Positions 50,369 to 58,433 of a stretch of DNA of 64,000 nucleotides are shown here, piece by piece (the first letter of the stretch is position 1; the number at the start of each line of letters is the position of its first letter). The notes beneath the pieces were generated by a model, which was not told where the DNA came from, made no database searches, and saw nothing but the letters and a program-made list of their open reading frames with translations. Source of the DNA: CAYRQP01 sp964426545 (lineage in GTDB: Bacteria > Fermentibacterota > Fermentibacteria > Fermentibacterales > JCC-6). The position numbers and the translations under genes were made by a program. Location of the stretch: assembly GCA_964426545.1 (NCBI GenBank), contig CAYRQP010000001.1, positions 186,001 to 250,000 on the forward strand, in the 5' to 3' direction.

Positions 50369-52784
50369 GAAGTCGGCTAATCGAATTCTGTTTGCATTAT
50401 TTCTCTGTATCTGTGCCGTATACACACTTACTCCGATTCACAACGGCAATTTCTTCTGGCACATCCGAAATGGCGGGGACATACTCGATTCCGGAACCAT
50501 TCGTACTTCCGACCCATTCACATGGACTGTTCAGGGGAAAGAATGGCTGCAGCAGGAATGGGGAGCAGAAATTGCATTTGCGGCTTCCTGGCGTGCACCG
50601 GGTGAGTCCGGACCGGTAATTCTCAAGATGTTCATTATCCTCTTTTCGATAGTGCTGATTTGTGCGACTGCCAGGCGCAGAGGTGCAGGTACACGGAGCA
50701 TCATAGTTGTTGCAGTCCTGTGGTTTGTCATAAGCCACGGACGGTGGATCGTCCGGCCGCACATATTCACGATATTTTTCTTTTCTTTATACCTTTATCT
50801 CATAGAACGTGGTACCGGCGGGTTTCTCAAAAGTCTGCTCATATTTATCCCGCTTCAGATACTCTGGATAAATACCCACGCGGGCTTCATCACGGGGTAT
50901 TTCCTACTTTCCATACCGCTTTCAGAGGCATTTTTCAAACATGATTGGAAGGAGAGCTGGAAAAAGGCAGGGGTGCTTGTTAGTGCAATACTGTGTGCCG
51001 GTATTCATCCAAATGACTTTGGTTCCCTTGCCTATCTGACAGAATTCTATGAACAGCCACTTTTCCGTGAAAGCATTAGGGAATGGTGGAGCCCGTTCCA
51101 CGCTCATTATCAGCCCGGTCATGCATTGAGTACAACCGCAATTCTACTCGTCATTCTTCTTGCGGGTACCTGGGGAATCATCATCTGGAAGAGAAAAGAT
51201 ATCTCCCCTGTGAAAATCGGGGCATTCCTGATTCTCTCGGCAGCCGCAATAGTGACAAGCCGTAATATCGATTTACTCGCTCTTGCTGCAGTTGCCTGGA
51301 TACCGCACCTCCTGAAAAATGTACGCCTGCCTGCTGCAATTCCCGCAGTCCTGCTCTCTGCAGCAGCCCTGATTCCACCAATCATCGGTATTCCGAGAGA
51401 GTTCGGACCGCCGCGTGAAGTTGGGGCAGGTATCGATTGGTCGATATATCCGGTCGAAATGGCTGCATATCTCAGGGAAAATCCTGAACTTCTGAACGCA
51501 AGAGTGCTTAATACAAATGAAATATCCGGCTACCTGCAATATGAATTCGGGGATGAACTTCCGCTTTACATGGACGGCAGATGCCTGCTGTTCCCCGAAG
51601 ATCTTTATGGAGAATATCTCTTCCTGACAACTATGCCGGACACGAATCTGGCTTGTCAGCATCTGAAAATACTAAATGACAGGGGAATCGGACTCGTTCT
51701 GATGGACTACCCGAAACATACCGGTTCTGTTCTCTATACACTCGCAGCATCACCGGACTGGCTTCCCCTCTATCAGGACAATCTAACAGTTGTATATGCT
51801 GAGAGGTCTTACCTGACTGATAATGACCTCCTGCATCTGTGTTACAGGTACTTCGACCCGCTGCTTGAGACCGATATTCTGGAAACACCGCTTTATGAGA
51901 TTTCAAAGAATGCTTTCGATGAAGCTGCAGACATATCCCGGTCGGTCGAAAACAACCTGAATGCTCTCGTGATTTATGCATCTTCAATCTCCATAGAATA
52001 CTCGACAATGACCGCCGTCGATTCTCTGAACGCTCTGACAGGAGCCTATATTCCCGATGAACTGACAACAGCAATGACTGGAGATTTCGAAAACCTGAAA
52101 GACCCGCGTCTGCTTACTCTCGCCGTATGGCAGAATGCATCTGAAGCAGACTGGGAATCAGCACTGACTGCTGCGAAAATGATAGAAGACCCATACCTCG
52201 AAAACTCTGTTCTTCTTCTCTCGGGGATCCGTGACCCGGAACTTCTTCCCCCCCCCATGATACCTGCGCGAGCATTCACAGATTTTCTGGAGCATTCGGG
52301 AAGCCGGGCAGATTCGACTGTCATAATGGCATCTGCACTTTTCACATGCGGAATGGGTGATTCGGCCCAGAGTGCCGTAAACTCGGTACTACCGGGTGCG
52401 GACTCGCTTTCACCATGGGGGTATTCTACTTCGGGAGTACTCCTGCAGTTATCCGGATTCGACAGCCTTGCGGCGGTTTACGGAGATAGCGCAATCGCTC
52501 ATTCCCGGAATCCGTATACTCTCGGTGCAAGGGCAAATATTGCCGAGTACTCCGGAGACATCCCGCTTGCCATAGACTACTATGAACAGGTTCTTGCCTT
52601 CTCTCCGAATTTCCTCGATGCAAGAGCACACCTGGCTGACTGTTACTGGTACTCGGCAGATATGATTAATGCCCTTACCCAGTATCAGATTCTCGATGAC
52701 AGGGATTACCTCTCACCCATTGCACGGCAACGGTTTGAATGGGGTATCCGGCTGCTCGAAGCCCAGTTGTTCACTTCAAATTAG
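50355..52784 (+). CDS. GT-C-like membrane protein with TPR-like tail
   Basis: An 809-residue membrane protein. FWHIRNGGDILDSGTIRTSDPFTWTVQGKEWLQQEWGAE near the start is the conserved first loop of a widespread uncharacterised GT-C-like family, and RPHIFTIFFFSLYLYLI and LWINTHAGFITGYFLL are its later motifs. Nine to eleven helices precede a long soluble part. The last about 200 residues contain TPR-like helices (YSTSGVLLQLSGFDSLAAVYGDSAIAHS). The start is a TTG at 50355, chosen for GAGGAG seven bases upstream; it overlaps the DUF2723 gene by 14 bases. Substrate is unknown. Confidence 0.72.
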   Translation: MKVTEKSANRILFALFLCICAVYTLTPIHNGNFFWHIRNGGDILDSGTIRTSDPFTWTVQGKEWLQQEWGAEIAFAASWRAPGESGPVILKMFIILFSIVLICATARRRGAGTRSIIVVAVLWFVISHGRWIVRPHIFTIFFFSLYLYLIERGTGGFLKSLLIFIPLQILWINTHAGFITGYFLLSIPLSEAFFKHDWKESWKKAGVLVSAILCAGIHPNDFGSLAYLTEFYEQPLFRESIREWWSPFHAHYQPGHALSTTAILLVILLAGTWGIIIWKRKDISPVKIGAFLILSAAAIVTSRNIDLLALAAVAWIPHLLKNVRLPAAIPAVLLSAAALIPPIIGIPREFGPPREVGAGIDWSIYPVEMAAYLRENPELLNARVLNTNEISGYLQYEFGDELPLYMDGRCLLFPEDLYGEYLFLTTMPDTNLACQHLKILNDRGIGLVLMDYPKHTGSVLYTLAASPDWLPLYQDNLTVVYAERSYLTDNDLLHLCYRYFDPLLETDILETPLYEISKNAFDEAADISRSVENNLNALVIYASSISIEYSTMTAVDSLNALTGAYIPDELTTAMTGDFENLKDPRLLTLAVWQNASEADWESALTAAKMIEDPYLENSVLLLSGIRDPELLPPPMIPARAFTDFLEHSGSRADSTVIMASALFTCGMGDSAQSAVNSVLPGADSLSPWGYSTSGVLLQLSGFDSLAAVYGDSAIAHSRNPYTLGARANIAEYSGDIPLAIDYYEQVLAFSPNFLDARAHLADCYWYSADMINALTQYQILDDRDYLSPIARQRFEWGIRLLEAQLFTSN

Positions 52785-52787
52785 GCT

Positions 52788-52814
52788 GGTGTTACTCATA
52801 GTACCATGACACTT
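52788..52814. repeat. GGTGTTACTCATAGTACC repeat, copy 1
   Basis: The 27 bases are identical to 52862-52888. They begin four bases after the stop of the preceding gene. Confidence 0.88.
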
Positions 52815-52826
52815 GATTCAATTCCA

Positions 52827-52849
52827 GGGACATGATTTCTTCGTGTCCC
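52827..52849. repeat. GGGACATGATTTCTTCGTGT palindrome
   Basis: The 23-base imperfect palindrome GGGACATG...CGTGTCCC is one mismatch from 12585-12607. The bases after it (GTGTGCTGTA) match those after TGTCCC at 12571 apart from one, so a longer unit is shared. Confidence 0.87.
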
Positions 52850-52861
52850 GTGTGCTGTATT

Positions 52862-52916
52862 GGTGTTACTCATAGTACCATGACACTTAATTCTTCGAAT
52901 TAAGTGTCACGGTACT
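52862..52916. terminator. repeat copy 2 ending in a 20-bp hairpin
   Basis: Bases 52862-52888 repeat 52788-52814. Bases 52874-52893 (AGTACCATGACACTTAATTC) pair with 52897-52916 with one mismatch that can be a G-T pair, leaving only a three-base loop. The hairpin sits between the convergent genes ending at 52784 and 52925, so it can serve as a bidirectional terminator. Confidence 0.85.
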
Positions 52917-52924
52917 TAGGACAG

Positions 52925-54223
52925 TTAATTTCCGTAGAGTTCAGCTTTCTCCATAGCTTCGATTGCGGCATTCCTGCGGCCTAGTCTACTGTAAGTACTG
53001 GCAAGAAGCCCCCAGTATTCACCATTTTCAGGATCATATTCCAGAGCCGTTTCAAGAGCATCAGCTGCCGCTTCATCCTCTTCTATCCGTGTGTTGCAGG
53101 CAAATATCATATAATAGGCATTTGCATACTCACCGGGGGTAAGTCCATCGAGAATTATGGTCTCATCCAGCACGAGAAGAGCTTCATCATACTCTTCCAT
53201 TGTGAACCAGGCATGAGCAAGGGTTGCCAGTACCATATAATCATTCCCAGCCATCTCACGAGCCTGATTCAATTCGTTGATACCGTCTCCATAGCGATTC
53301 ATCTCTATCAGTGCAAATCCCTTTGATACGAGTATGTTGGCAGATATCATCACAGCGTCTTCTATGGGTATCCATCCTTCATTTACACCGGTTTCAATGT
53401 TGAGAAGAGTTTCATCATAGACCGTGATGGCAGACTCATAGTCACCTTCCATCATGTAAACTTCAGCAAGTGATTTGAGGATGTCTATGCTGGTTGGATC
53501 GAGAAGAAGTCCCGTACTGAATGCATCCTTGGCATCCTGGTAGAACTGAGTTTTCTCTTCTTCGACATCGCATTCAACGGCTTTCATCGTATTTATCACC
53601 CCTGTATTGAAAAGTGCCTGAATGCCTATCGTAACAGCTCTATCGAGATCTCCCTCGAGGTAATAAAGTTCTGCCGGTTCATCAGTGTCTGCAATACTCG
53701 CTTCGAGCGAAGCAATCTGTATCTCATCCAATGCCCAGGCAGAATTGAAACATATGAGTGCAACATCGACATCTTCCTCAATACCCAGAGCAATCTCACC
53801 CAGCAGCAGGTCGAAATTAGGCACTGCGTGCATGAGTTCCTTGCCTGTTTCAAGTAGGTACTTTGCACCATCGATATCTCCATCATTCAATCTGAATGCA
53901 GCAGCATTATACAATGCACCCCAGTAAGAAAGTATGTCAAACTGAGATTTTACATCCAGTGAATGAACTTTCATGAGAGACTCACTGGCACCTTCCCAGT
54001 CCGACAGGTTGTACTGAGCCTGTCCTCTGTAAAACCATATTGCCGCATTCAGTGAATCGCCTTCGGCAATGACACTATCTGCAAGGTGTATGGTGTCTTC
54101 GTATTCACCATTCTGAATGTGTACTTTCATCCCTGTTACAGCGGGTGAAGAACACGCAGCAAATACAATAAGAAGAGCAAATGCAGAAACAATTAAGTGA
54201 TTGATCATTCTAGAACTTTTCAT
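52925..54223 (-). CDS. TPR-repeat lipoprotein
   Basis: A protein of about 432 residues with a signal peptide and lipobox FAACSSP, then a tandem array of TPR hairpins (AIWFYRGQAQYNLSDWEGASESLMKVHSL, ADVYMMEG-like DYESAITVYDETL, WFTMEEYDEALLVLDETIIL, YWGLLASTYSRLGRRNAAIEAMEKAELYG). It is probably an outer- or inner-membrane-bound scaffold for a protein complex. The frame is open upstream to 54346, but the ATG at 54223 is chosen: GGAGG lies six bases before it and the signal peptide starts there. Its end converges on the repeat hairpin at 52862. No partner is identified. Confidence 0.82.
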   Translation of the reverse strand: MKSSRMINHLIVSAFALLIVFAACSSPAVTGMKVHIQNGEYEDTIHLADSVIAEGDSLNAAIWFYRGQAQYNLSDWEGASESLMKVHSLDVKSQFDILSYWGALYNAAAFRLNDGDIDGAKYLLETGKELMHAVPNFDLLLGEIALGIEEDVDVALICFNSAWALDEIQIASLEASIADTDEPAELYYLEGDLDRAVTIGIQALFNTGVINTMKAVECDVEEEKTQFYQDAKDAFSTGLLLDPTSIDILKSLAEVYMMEGDYESAITVYDETLLNIETGVNEGWIPIEDAVMISANILVSKGFALIEMNRYGDGINELNQAREMAGNDYMVLATLAHAWFTMEEYDEALLVLDETIILDGLTPGEYANAYYMIFACNTRIEEDEAAADALETALEYDPENGEYWGLLASTYSRLGRRNAAIEAMEKAELYGN

Positions 54224-54304
54224 CTCATCCTCCATCGATTGATTATTGAATATATACATCTTTGAAACCTGCAAATATTCCCCGCGAAAGTCAATGATAT
54301 TATC

Positions 54305-54384
54305 GGGGACGGAGGAGTTAGAATTAAATACATTGACCGAGCACATCTAACTCCTCCGTCCCCATTGCTGACTCCTCCGTCCCC
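54305..54384. repeat. GGGGACGGAGGAGT hairpin with an extra half-copy
   Basis: An 18-bp perfect stem (54305-54322 and 54346-54363, GGGGACGGAGGAGTTAGA) with a 23-base loop, followed by another right arm ACTCCTCCGTCCCC at 54371-54384. It is the same family as 42170-42211. It lies in the gap between the divergent TPR lipoprotein and L,D-transpeptidase genes. Confidence 0.92.
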
Positions 54385-54436
54385 TTGACATTTGTTTTGA
54401 CTTTTTAGAGAATAAACTGGCGAAAAGGGGGGGGAT

Positions 54437-54904
54437 GTGTTTACACTTCTGGAAGTTTCTAAAGTGCTTTTTGCACTTCTTAGTCTTACTGTAAGCGGTA
54501 CGCTGGATTTACCTGCGGAAACAGTCGTCAACCGTGAAGCATGTATACTTATCGACTACCAGACAGTGATTTTTCTTGAAAACGGCAGGGAGCAGAACAT
54601 TGCCCTCGTCTCCACCGGTAAGGAACGCCATGACACTCCCGTCGGAGTATTTCCGGTTCTATACCGCTATAGAGCGCCCTTATCCAGCTCCTACAATATC
54701 AGAATGCCTTACTGGGTATGCATCGACCCCCGCGGTGGCATAGGAATGCATCAGACATTCAGAACGGGTGTAAATAATCTCGGCACCCGCCAATCACATG
54801 GATGCATCAGAATGGGTGAAATAACTGCATCTTGGTGTTATCAGTGGATTCCGACCGGTGCACCGGTACGGATTCAGGCGGAAGGGCCGCGGACAAACAG
54901 TTAA
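54437..54904 (+). CDS. L,D-transpeptidase (YkuD domain)
   Basis: A 155-residue protein of a single YkuD domain after a hydrophobic leader. Catalytic motifs are H105 in GMHQTF and H121-G-C123-I-R125 in SHGCIRMG, with DTPVGVFPV earlier. It would form L,D-crosslinks in peptidoglycan or attach proteins to it, in the periplasm. The start is a GTG at 54437, preceded by a run of eight G that can act as ribosome site; the leader (residues 6-20) is short for a signal peptide, so the true start or export route is less certain. It stops 10 bases before the convergent manC end. Confidence 0.88.
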   Translation: MFTLLEVSKVLFALLSLTVSGTLDLPAETVVNREACILIDYQTVIFLENGREQNIALVSTGKERHDTPVGVFPVLYRYRAPLSSSYNIRMPYWVCIDPRGGIGMHQTFRTGVNNLGTRQSHGCIRMGEITASWCYQWIPTGAPVRIQAEGPRTNS

Positions 54905-54913
54905 CCTAATCGC

Positions 54914-55942
54914 TCAGGTAAGTTTCTTATCTATCTTCGCGATTTCCGAAACAGTTTCTTTTAATCTCTGTGAATATTCGTCACTCATTATAAGCGTTAC
55001 CCCGTCTGTTTCGATGACGGACAGGTTGGATACACCCAGTAATACTGTGAGTCTGCCTTCATTCCATACGGTGACGCTCTCGGAATCCACACTCATAATC
55101 CTACCCCGCCCTATACCGCATCGGCGAGCAGAGGGCCAGTCTCCGATATCGTCCCACTCGAAACATGCAATGACCATAGAGACCTTTTTTGATTTCTCCA
55201 TTATCCCGTAATCGATAGACTCCGGAACAATCGACGCCCACACTTTAACAGGCGGAATCGTTTTTCCGGTCAGTTTCTTTAGATTCCCGGCAAGTGCCGG
55301 CATATACTCATCTATCTCATCCAGTATGGTTCCAACCGACCAGACAAACATGCCGGCATTCCAGAAATGCTCTCCGGATATAAGATATGATTCTGCAGTT
55401 TCTATTTCAGGCTTTTCCCTGAATTCAGCTACCTTAAAAAGACCTTCTCCAACGGCTTTCCCCTGTTTCAGATAACCATAGCCTGTTGCAGGGATATCCG
55501 GTTTTATTCCAATTGTAACCAACTCACTTTTCGATGCACCGCCTACAGCAGTTTCAATAGTCTTCCTGAATTTCTCATCGTCGTCTATGATGTGGTCTGA
55601 AGGAGCAACAACCATTACTGCATCTCTGCCACTTCTCTTTCTGATTACTTCTGCAGCCCATCCGATGCAGGGGGCGGTGTTTTTTCCGGAAGGTTCGAGT
55701 AGGAGATTTTTCGGCATTAACCAGGGTAACTGCTCGAAAACGAGATCCCTGTACTGTTTCCCTGTGACTACGATTATTTTCGACCGCTGACACAGTCCGT
55801 CAAACCGGGCGGCTGTTTTCTGAAGCATGGTACCGTCCCCCGATAAATCGAGAAATTGCTTGGGGCGGGCTTCGGTCGAAACCGGCCAAAATCGGGTGCC
55901 CCTTCCCCCTGCTATGATAACACCGTAAATATCCTTTTTCAT
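54914..55942 (-). CDS. manC: mannose-1-phosphate guanylyltransferase
   Basis: Makes GDP-mannose from mannose-1-phosphate and GTP. The 342-residue protein has the nucleotidyltransferase start IIAGGRGTRFWPVSTEARPKQFLDL, APSDHII, TGYGYLKQG, EFREKPEIETAESYL, FWNAGMFVW and VPESIDYGIMEKS. It lacks the C-terminal isomerase domain of fused AlgA/ManC proteins; the isomerase is the separate gene just upstream. The pair would supply GDP-mannose for the glycosyltransferases in this region, though no GDP-mannose user is certain. Length matches short ManC. Confidence 0.93.
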   Translation of the reverse strand: MKKDIYGVIIAGGRGTRFWPVSTEARPKQFLDLSGDGTMLQKTAARFDGLCQRSKIIVVTGKQYRDLVFEQLPWLMPKNLLLEPSGKNTAPCIGWAAEVIRKRSGRDAVMVVAPSDHIIDDDEKFRKTIETAVGGASKSELVTIGIKPDIPATGYGYLKQGKAVGEGLFKVAEFREKPEIETAESYLISGEHFWNAGMFVWSVGTILDEIDEYMPALAGNLKKLTGKTIPPVKVWASIVPESIDYGIMEKSKKVSMVIACFEWDDIGDWPSARRCGIGRGRIMSVDSESVTVWNEGRLTVLLGVSNLSVIETDGVTLIMSDEYSQRLKETVSEIAKIDKKLT

Positions 55943-55943
55943 G

Positions 55944-56813
55944 TCATTTTTCCTTTTCTGTAACTATAAATCCGTATCCGTCGAAATATATTTCTCCGCC
56001 ATCGGCATCTGCCAGGAAACATGCAGGTGCTTCTGCCTGTATCTCACCCATGCGGCAGGTACCCTCCGTAAGAAAGAATACTCCGTTCGGGGGAATGGTC
56101 GAGTATTCGCGGGATGTTCCCGTGTTTCTGATTGAATATCTGCAATCCGCCAGAACTCCTTCATCGACAATACCATTGCTGCCGGCATCGCGGAAGCCAG
56201 CATTATCTGTCCACCTGACTGCATCGAGTCCTTTCTCGATGTGAAGTTCACGGGTGTTGTTATCTGAGTCACGGCGGTTCCAGTCGAACAGCCTGTAGGT
56301 AACATCACAGTTGGTCTGTATTTCCAGTATTTCCAGCCCTGGCCCGAGTGAATGAACCGTTCCCGGGGGTATGTGTCTAATGTCCCCGGTGCGAACTGTC
56401 TCCTTTCGAAGCACCGATCCCGCAGATTCATCTTCGAGTGCCTGTCTGAATCTCTTTTCATCCATACCGTCGAGTAATCCGCCGAATATCTGTGAGTTAG
56501 AAGTAGCCTTTAGAACGATCCAGGTTTCTTCCTTGAAAAGAATGCCCCCGTTTTTGCCGGGATGTACCTGTACCGACAGTTTATCGGCTGTGTAGAGAGT
56601 TTTTACGAGAATGGGATATTTGTGTTTGCCGTGGAGTTCCTTTTTGTGAATTAGTTCGGTAATGCTTGTTTTGTTTCCGTTTTGGGAAATCAGAACTGTA
56701 GAGTGGTCATCGCTGTCGTGAAATATCCAGTAAATCTCTCCGACCTGTCTGCCGGAATAATCTATAGAACCCCATATTCTCTCTCTGTACTCAGGCACAC
56801 TTCGATAGAGCAT
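55944..56813 (-). CDS. manA: mannose-6-phosphate isomerase (type I, short)
   Basis: Interconverts fructose-6-phosphate and mannose-6-phosphate. The 289-residue cupin enzyme has zinc-site residues in LSVQVHPGK and HIPPGTVHSLG, with the EILEIQTNCDVTYRLFDWNRR block. It belongs to the short Bacillus-type group. The stop is one base before the manC start codon and the start one base after the next upstream stop, so the genes are tightly coupled. Confidence 0.92.
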   Translation of the reverse strand: MLYRSVPEYRERIWGSIDYSGRQVGEIYWIFHDSDDHSTVLISQNGNKTSITELIHKKELHGKHKYPILVKTLYTADKLSVQVHPGKNGGILFKEETWIVLKATSNSQIFGGLLDGMDEKRFRQALEDESAGSVLRKETVRTGDIRHIPPGTVHSLGPGLEILEIQTNCDVTYRLFDWNRRDSDNNTRELHIEKGLDAVRWTDNAGFRDAGSNGIVDEGVLADCRYSIRNTGTSREYSTIPPNGVFFLTEGTCRMGEIQAEAPACFLADADGGEIYFDGYGFIVTEKEK

Positions 56814-56814
56814 A

Positions 56815-57534
56815 TCACTTCCTGCGCAAATATCCGTTAATGAAATAATCCATCAGAATCGGGCCTGTACTGTCTCTTTCCGGATGCCACTGAACTGCTA
56901 GAACCAAACCGTCATTGGACTCCATCGCTTCGACAATCCCGTCTGATGACCTTGCGGAGACAGTAAATCCATCAGGTACTTCCCTTACTGCCTGATGATG
57001 AAAACTACTTACTTCCGCAGTGCTTCCGAGCAGTTCATGCAGGACGGAACCGTCCATAATCTCTACTGTATGAGTGCGCGGTCTCGAAGCAATGCCATGA
57101 TGCTCGATCTCTGTTGATACTTCCGACCTGATATCCTGTATCAGATTCGATCCTTCTGCAACTGCTACCAACTGGCATCCGAAACAGATAGCAAACACCG
57201 GTAACCTGCGTTTTCGCGCCTGTTTATAAAGTTCGATTTCCCAGGAAGGGCGTTCCCGCACTATGGACAGTAACCCCCTGTTTTCGCTACCGTACATTTC
57301 CGGGTCTATGTCTCCGCCACCGGTTATTACTATGAAATCAATCCGGTTGAACAACTCTTCGAAATCCTGCGTGGGAATGATACCGACAGGGAAACATCCT
57401 GTTCCCTTAACCATGTCGACATATACCTGATTGATCCCGTATCGCCATCTTCCCTGAATAGCATCTCTTGGAGAAGGGTTTTTGTACCAGTTAAGAGTCA
57501 ATCCTACTCCTGTTTTCCCGGCTTTACTCATCAT
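56815..57534 (-). CDS. class I glutamine amidotransferase-like hydrolase (PuuD/peptidase C26 type)
   Basis: A 239-residue protein with TGGGDIDPEMYG, the nucleophile in FAICFGCQL (C117) and the His-Glu pair in AVQWHPERDS. The family includes gamma-glutamyl-GABA hydrolases. C120 replaces the histidine that usually follows in GICRGHQ, a local variation. The substrate may be a gamma-glutamyl amide, or the protein may act with an unlinked synthetase. Its start overlaps the nadA stop by four bases. Confidence 0.85.
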   Translation of the reverse strand: MMSKAGKTGVGLTLNWYKNPSPRDAIQGRWRYGINQVYVDMVKGTGCFPVGIIPTQDFEELFNRIDFIVITGGGDIDPEMYGSENRGLLSIVRERPSWEIELYKQARKRRLPVFAICFGCQLVAVAEGSNLIQDIRSEVSTEIEHHGIASRPRTHTVEIMDGSVLHELLGSTAEVSSFHHQAVREVPDGFTVSARSSDGIVEAMESNDGLVLAVQWHPERDSTGPILMDYFINGYLRRK

Positions 57535-58433
57535 CCTGTCTCCGTCATCCGCATAACAGATATATATGCCCTTTCTCTCACATCAGGGTCGAGTGTAATC
57601 ACAGGTTCCAGATTCTGAAGGGAGAGCAGTACTTTTTTAAGTGTAATCTTCTTCATGTTGTAGCAGTATATGTTCCCGCCGAGAATAAACTCTTTGTCAG
57701 GAAATAGAGTTTTGAGTTTATACGCCATGCCCTCTTCCGTTCCGATGATAAACTGCTTCAATTCAGAGTTGGCGGCATGCCTTATCATCCCTCCTGTGCC
57801 AAGCACATAGTCAGCAATATCCCATATTCCCGGAGATGTCTCGGGGTGAACCAGTATCTCCGCATTCGGATACTGCTTCCGTTTGGCTATGAGATCCGTG
57901 ATGTCCGCCTTCGCATGAGCCCTGCAGGCTCCGAGCCACAGGTGGATTTTCTTGTCTGTCTTTCTCGAGATAAACTCCCCGAGATTCCTGTCAGGAGCAA
58001 ATATTATCTCATCACCGGGAACACTTTCAACTACCTTAAGTGCGTTCGCAGAGGTACAGCAGGCATAACTTTCAGCCTTCACATCCGCCGGAGAATTGAT
58101 ATACAGAACTGTCGATGACTTCGGATAGAGCTCCTGCATTCCGCGCAAAAGCGGAACATCGATGCAGTCGGCAAGCGGACATCCAGCATCTGGTTCCGGA
58201 AGAACAACCTTCTTCTCCGGAGCAAGGATGTGCGCTGTTTCTGCCATGAATTTAACACCGCAAAATATGATGACTTCAGCATCTGATGCTGCCGCCTTTC
58301 TGCTGAGCCCCAGTGAATCACCAACATAGTCTGCGATGTCCTGGATTTCGGGCGGTTGGTAACTGTGTGCAAGTATTACGGCATTCTTCTCCGTTTTCAG
58401 ACTCCGGATTTCAGAATTGATCTTATCGGACAT
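57531..58433 (-). CDS. nadA: quinolinate synthase A
   Basis: Condenses iminoaspartate with dihydroxyacetone phosphate to quinolinate for NAD synthesis, using a 4Fe-4S cluster. The 300-residue protein has LAHSYQPPEIQDIADYVGDSLGLS, FCGVKFMAE, CPLADC, CCTSANALKVV, FAPDRNLGEFISRKT, and WLGACRAHAK. The ATG at 58433 is chosen because it overlaps the mnmA stop as TGATG and GGGGAG lies upstream; the frame is open further to 58481 without a good start. No nadB or nadC is nearby. Confidence 0.94.
   Translation of the reverse strand: MSDKINSEIRSLKTEKNAVILAHSYQPPEIQDIADYVGDSLGLSRKAAASDAEVIIFCGVKFMAETAHILAPEKKVVLPEPDAGCPLADCIDVPLLRGMQELYPKSSTVLYINSPADVKAESYACCTSANALKVVESVPGDEIIFAPDRNLGEFISRKTDKKIHLWLGACRAHAKADITDLIAKRKQYPNAEILVHPETSPGIWDIADYVLGTGGMIRHAANSELKQFIIGTEEGMAYKLKTLFPDKEFILGGNIYCYNMKKITLKKVLLSLQNLEPVITLDPDVRERAYISVMRMTETG

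Noticed and set aside
54224..54346. N-terminal extension of the TPR lipoprotein to 54346
   Set aside because: The extension runs through the repeat element and would hide the signal peptide; the ATG at 54223 has a perfect ribosome site.
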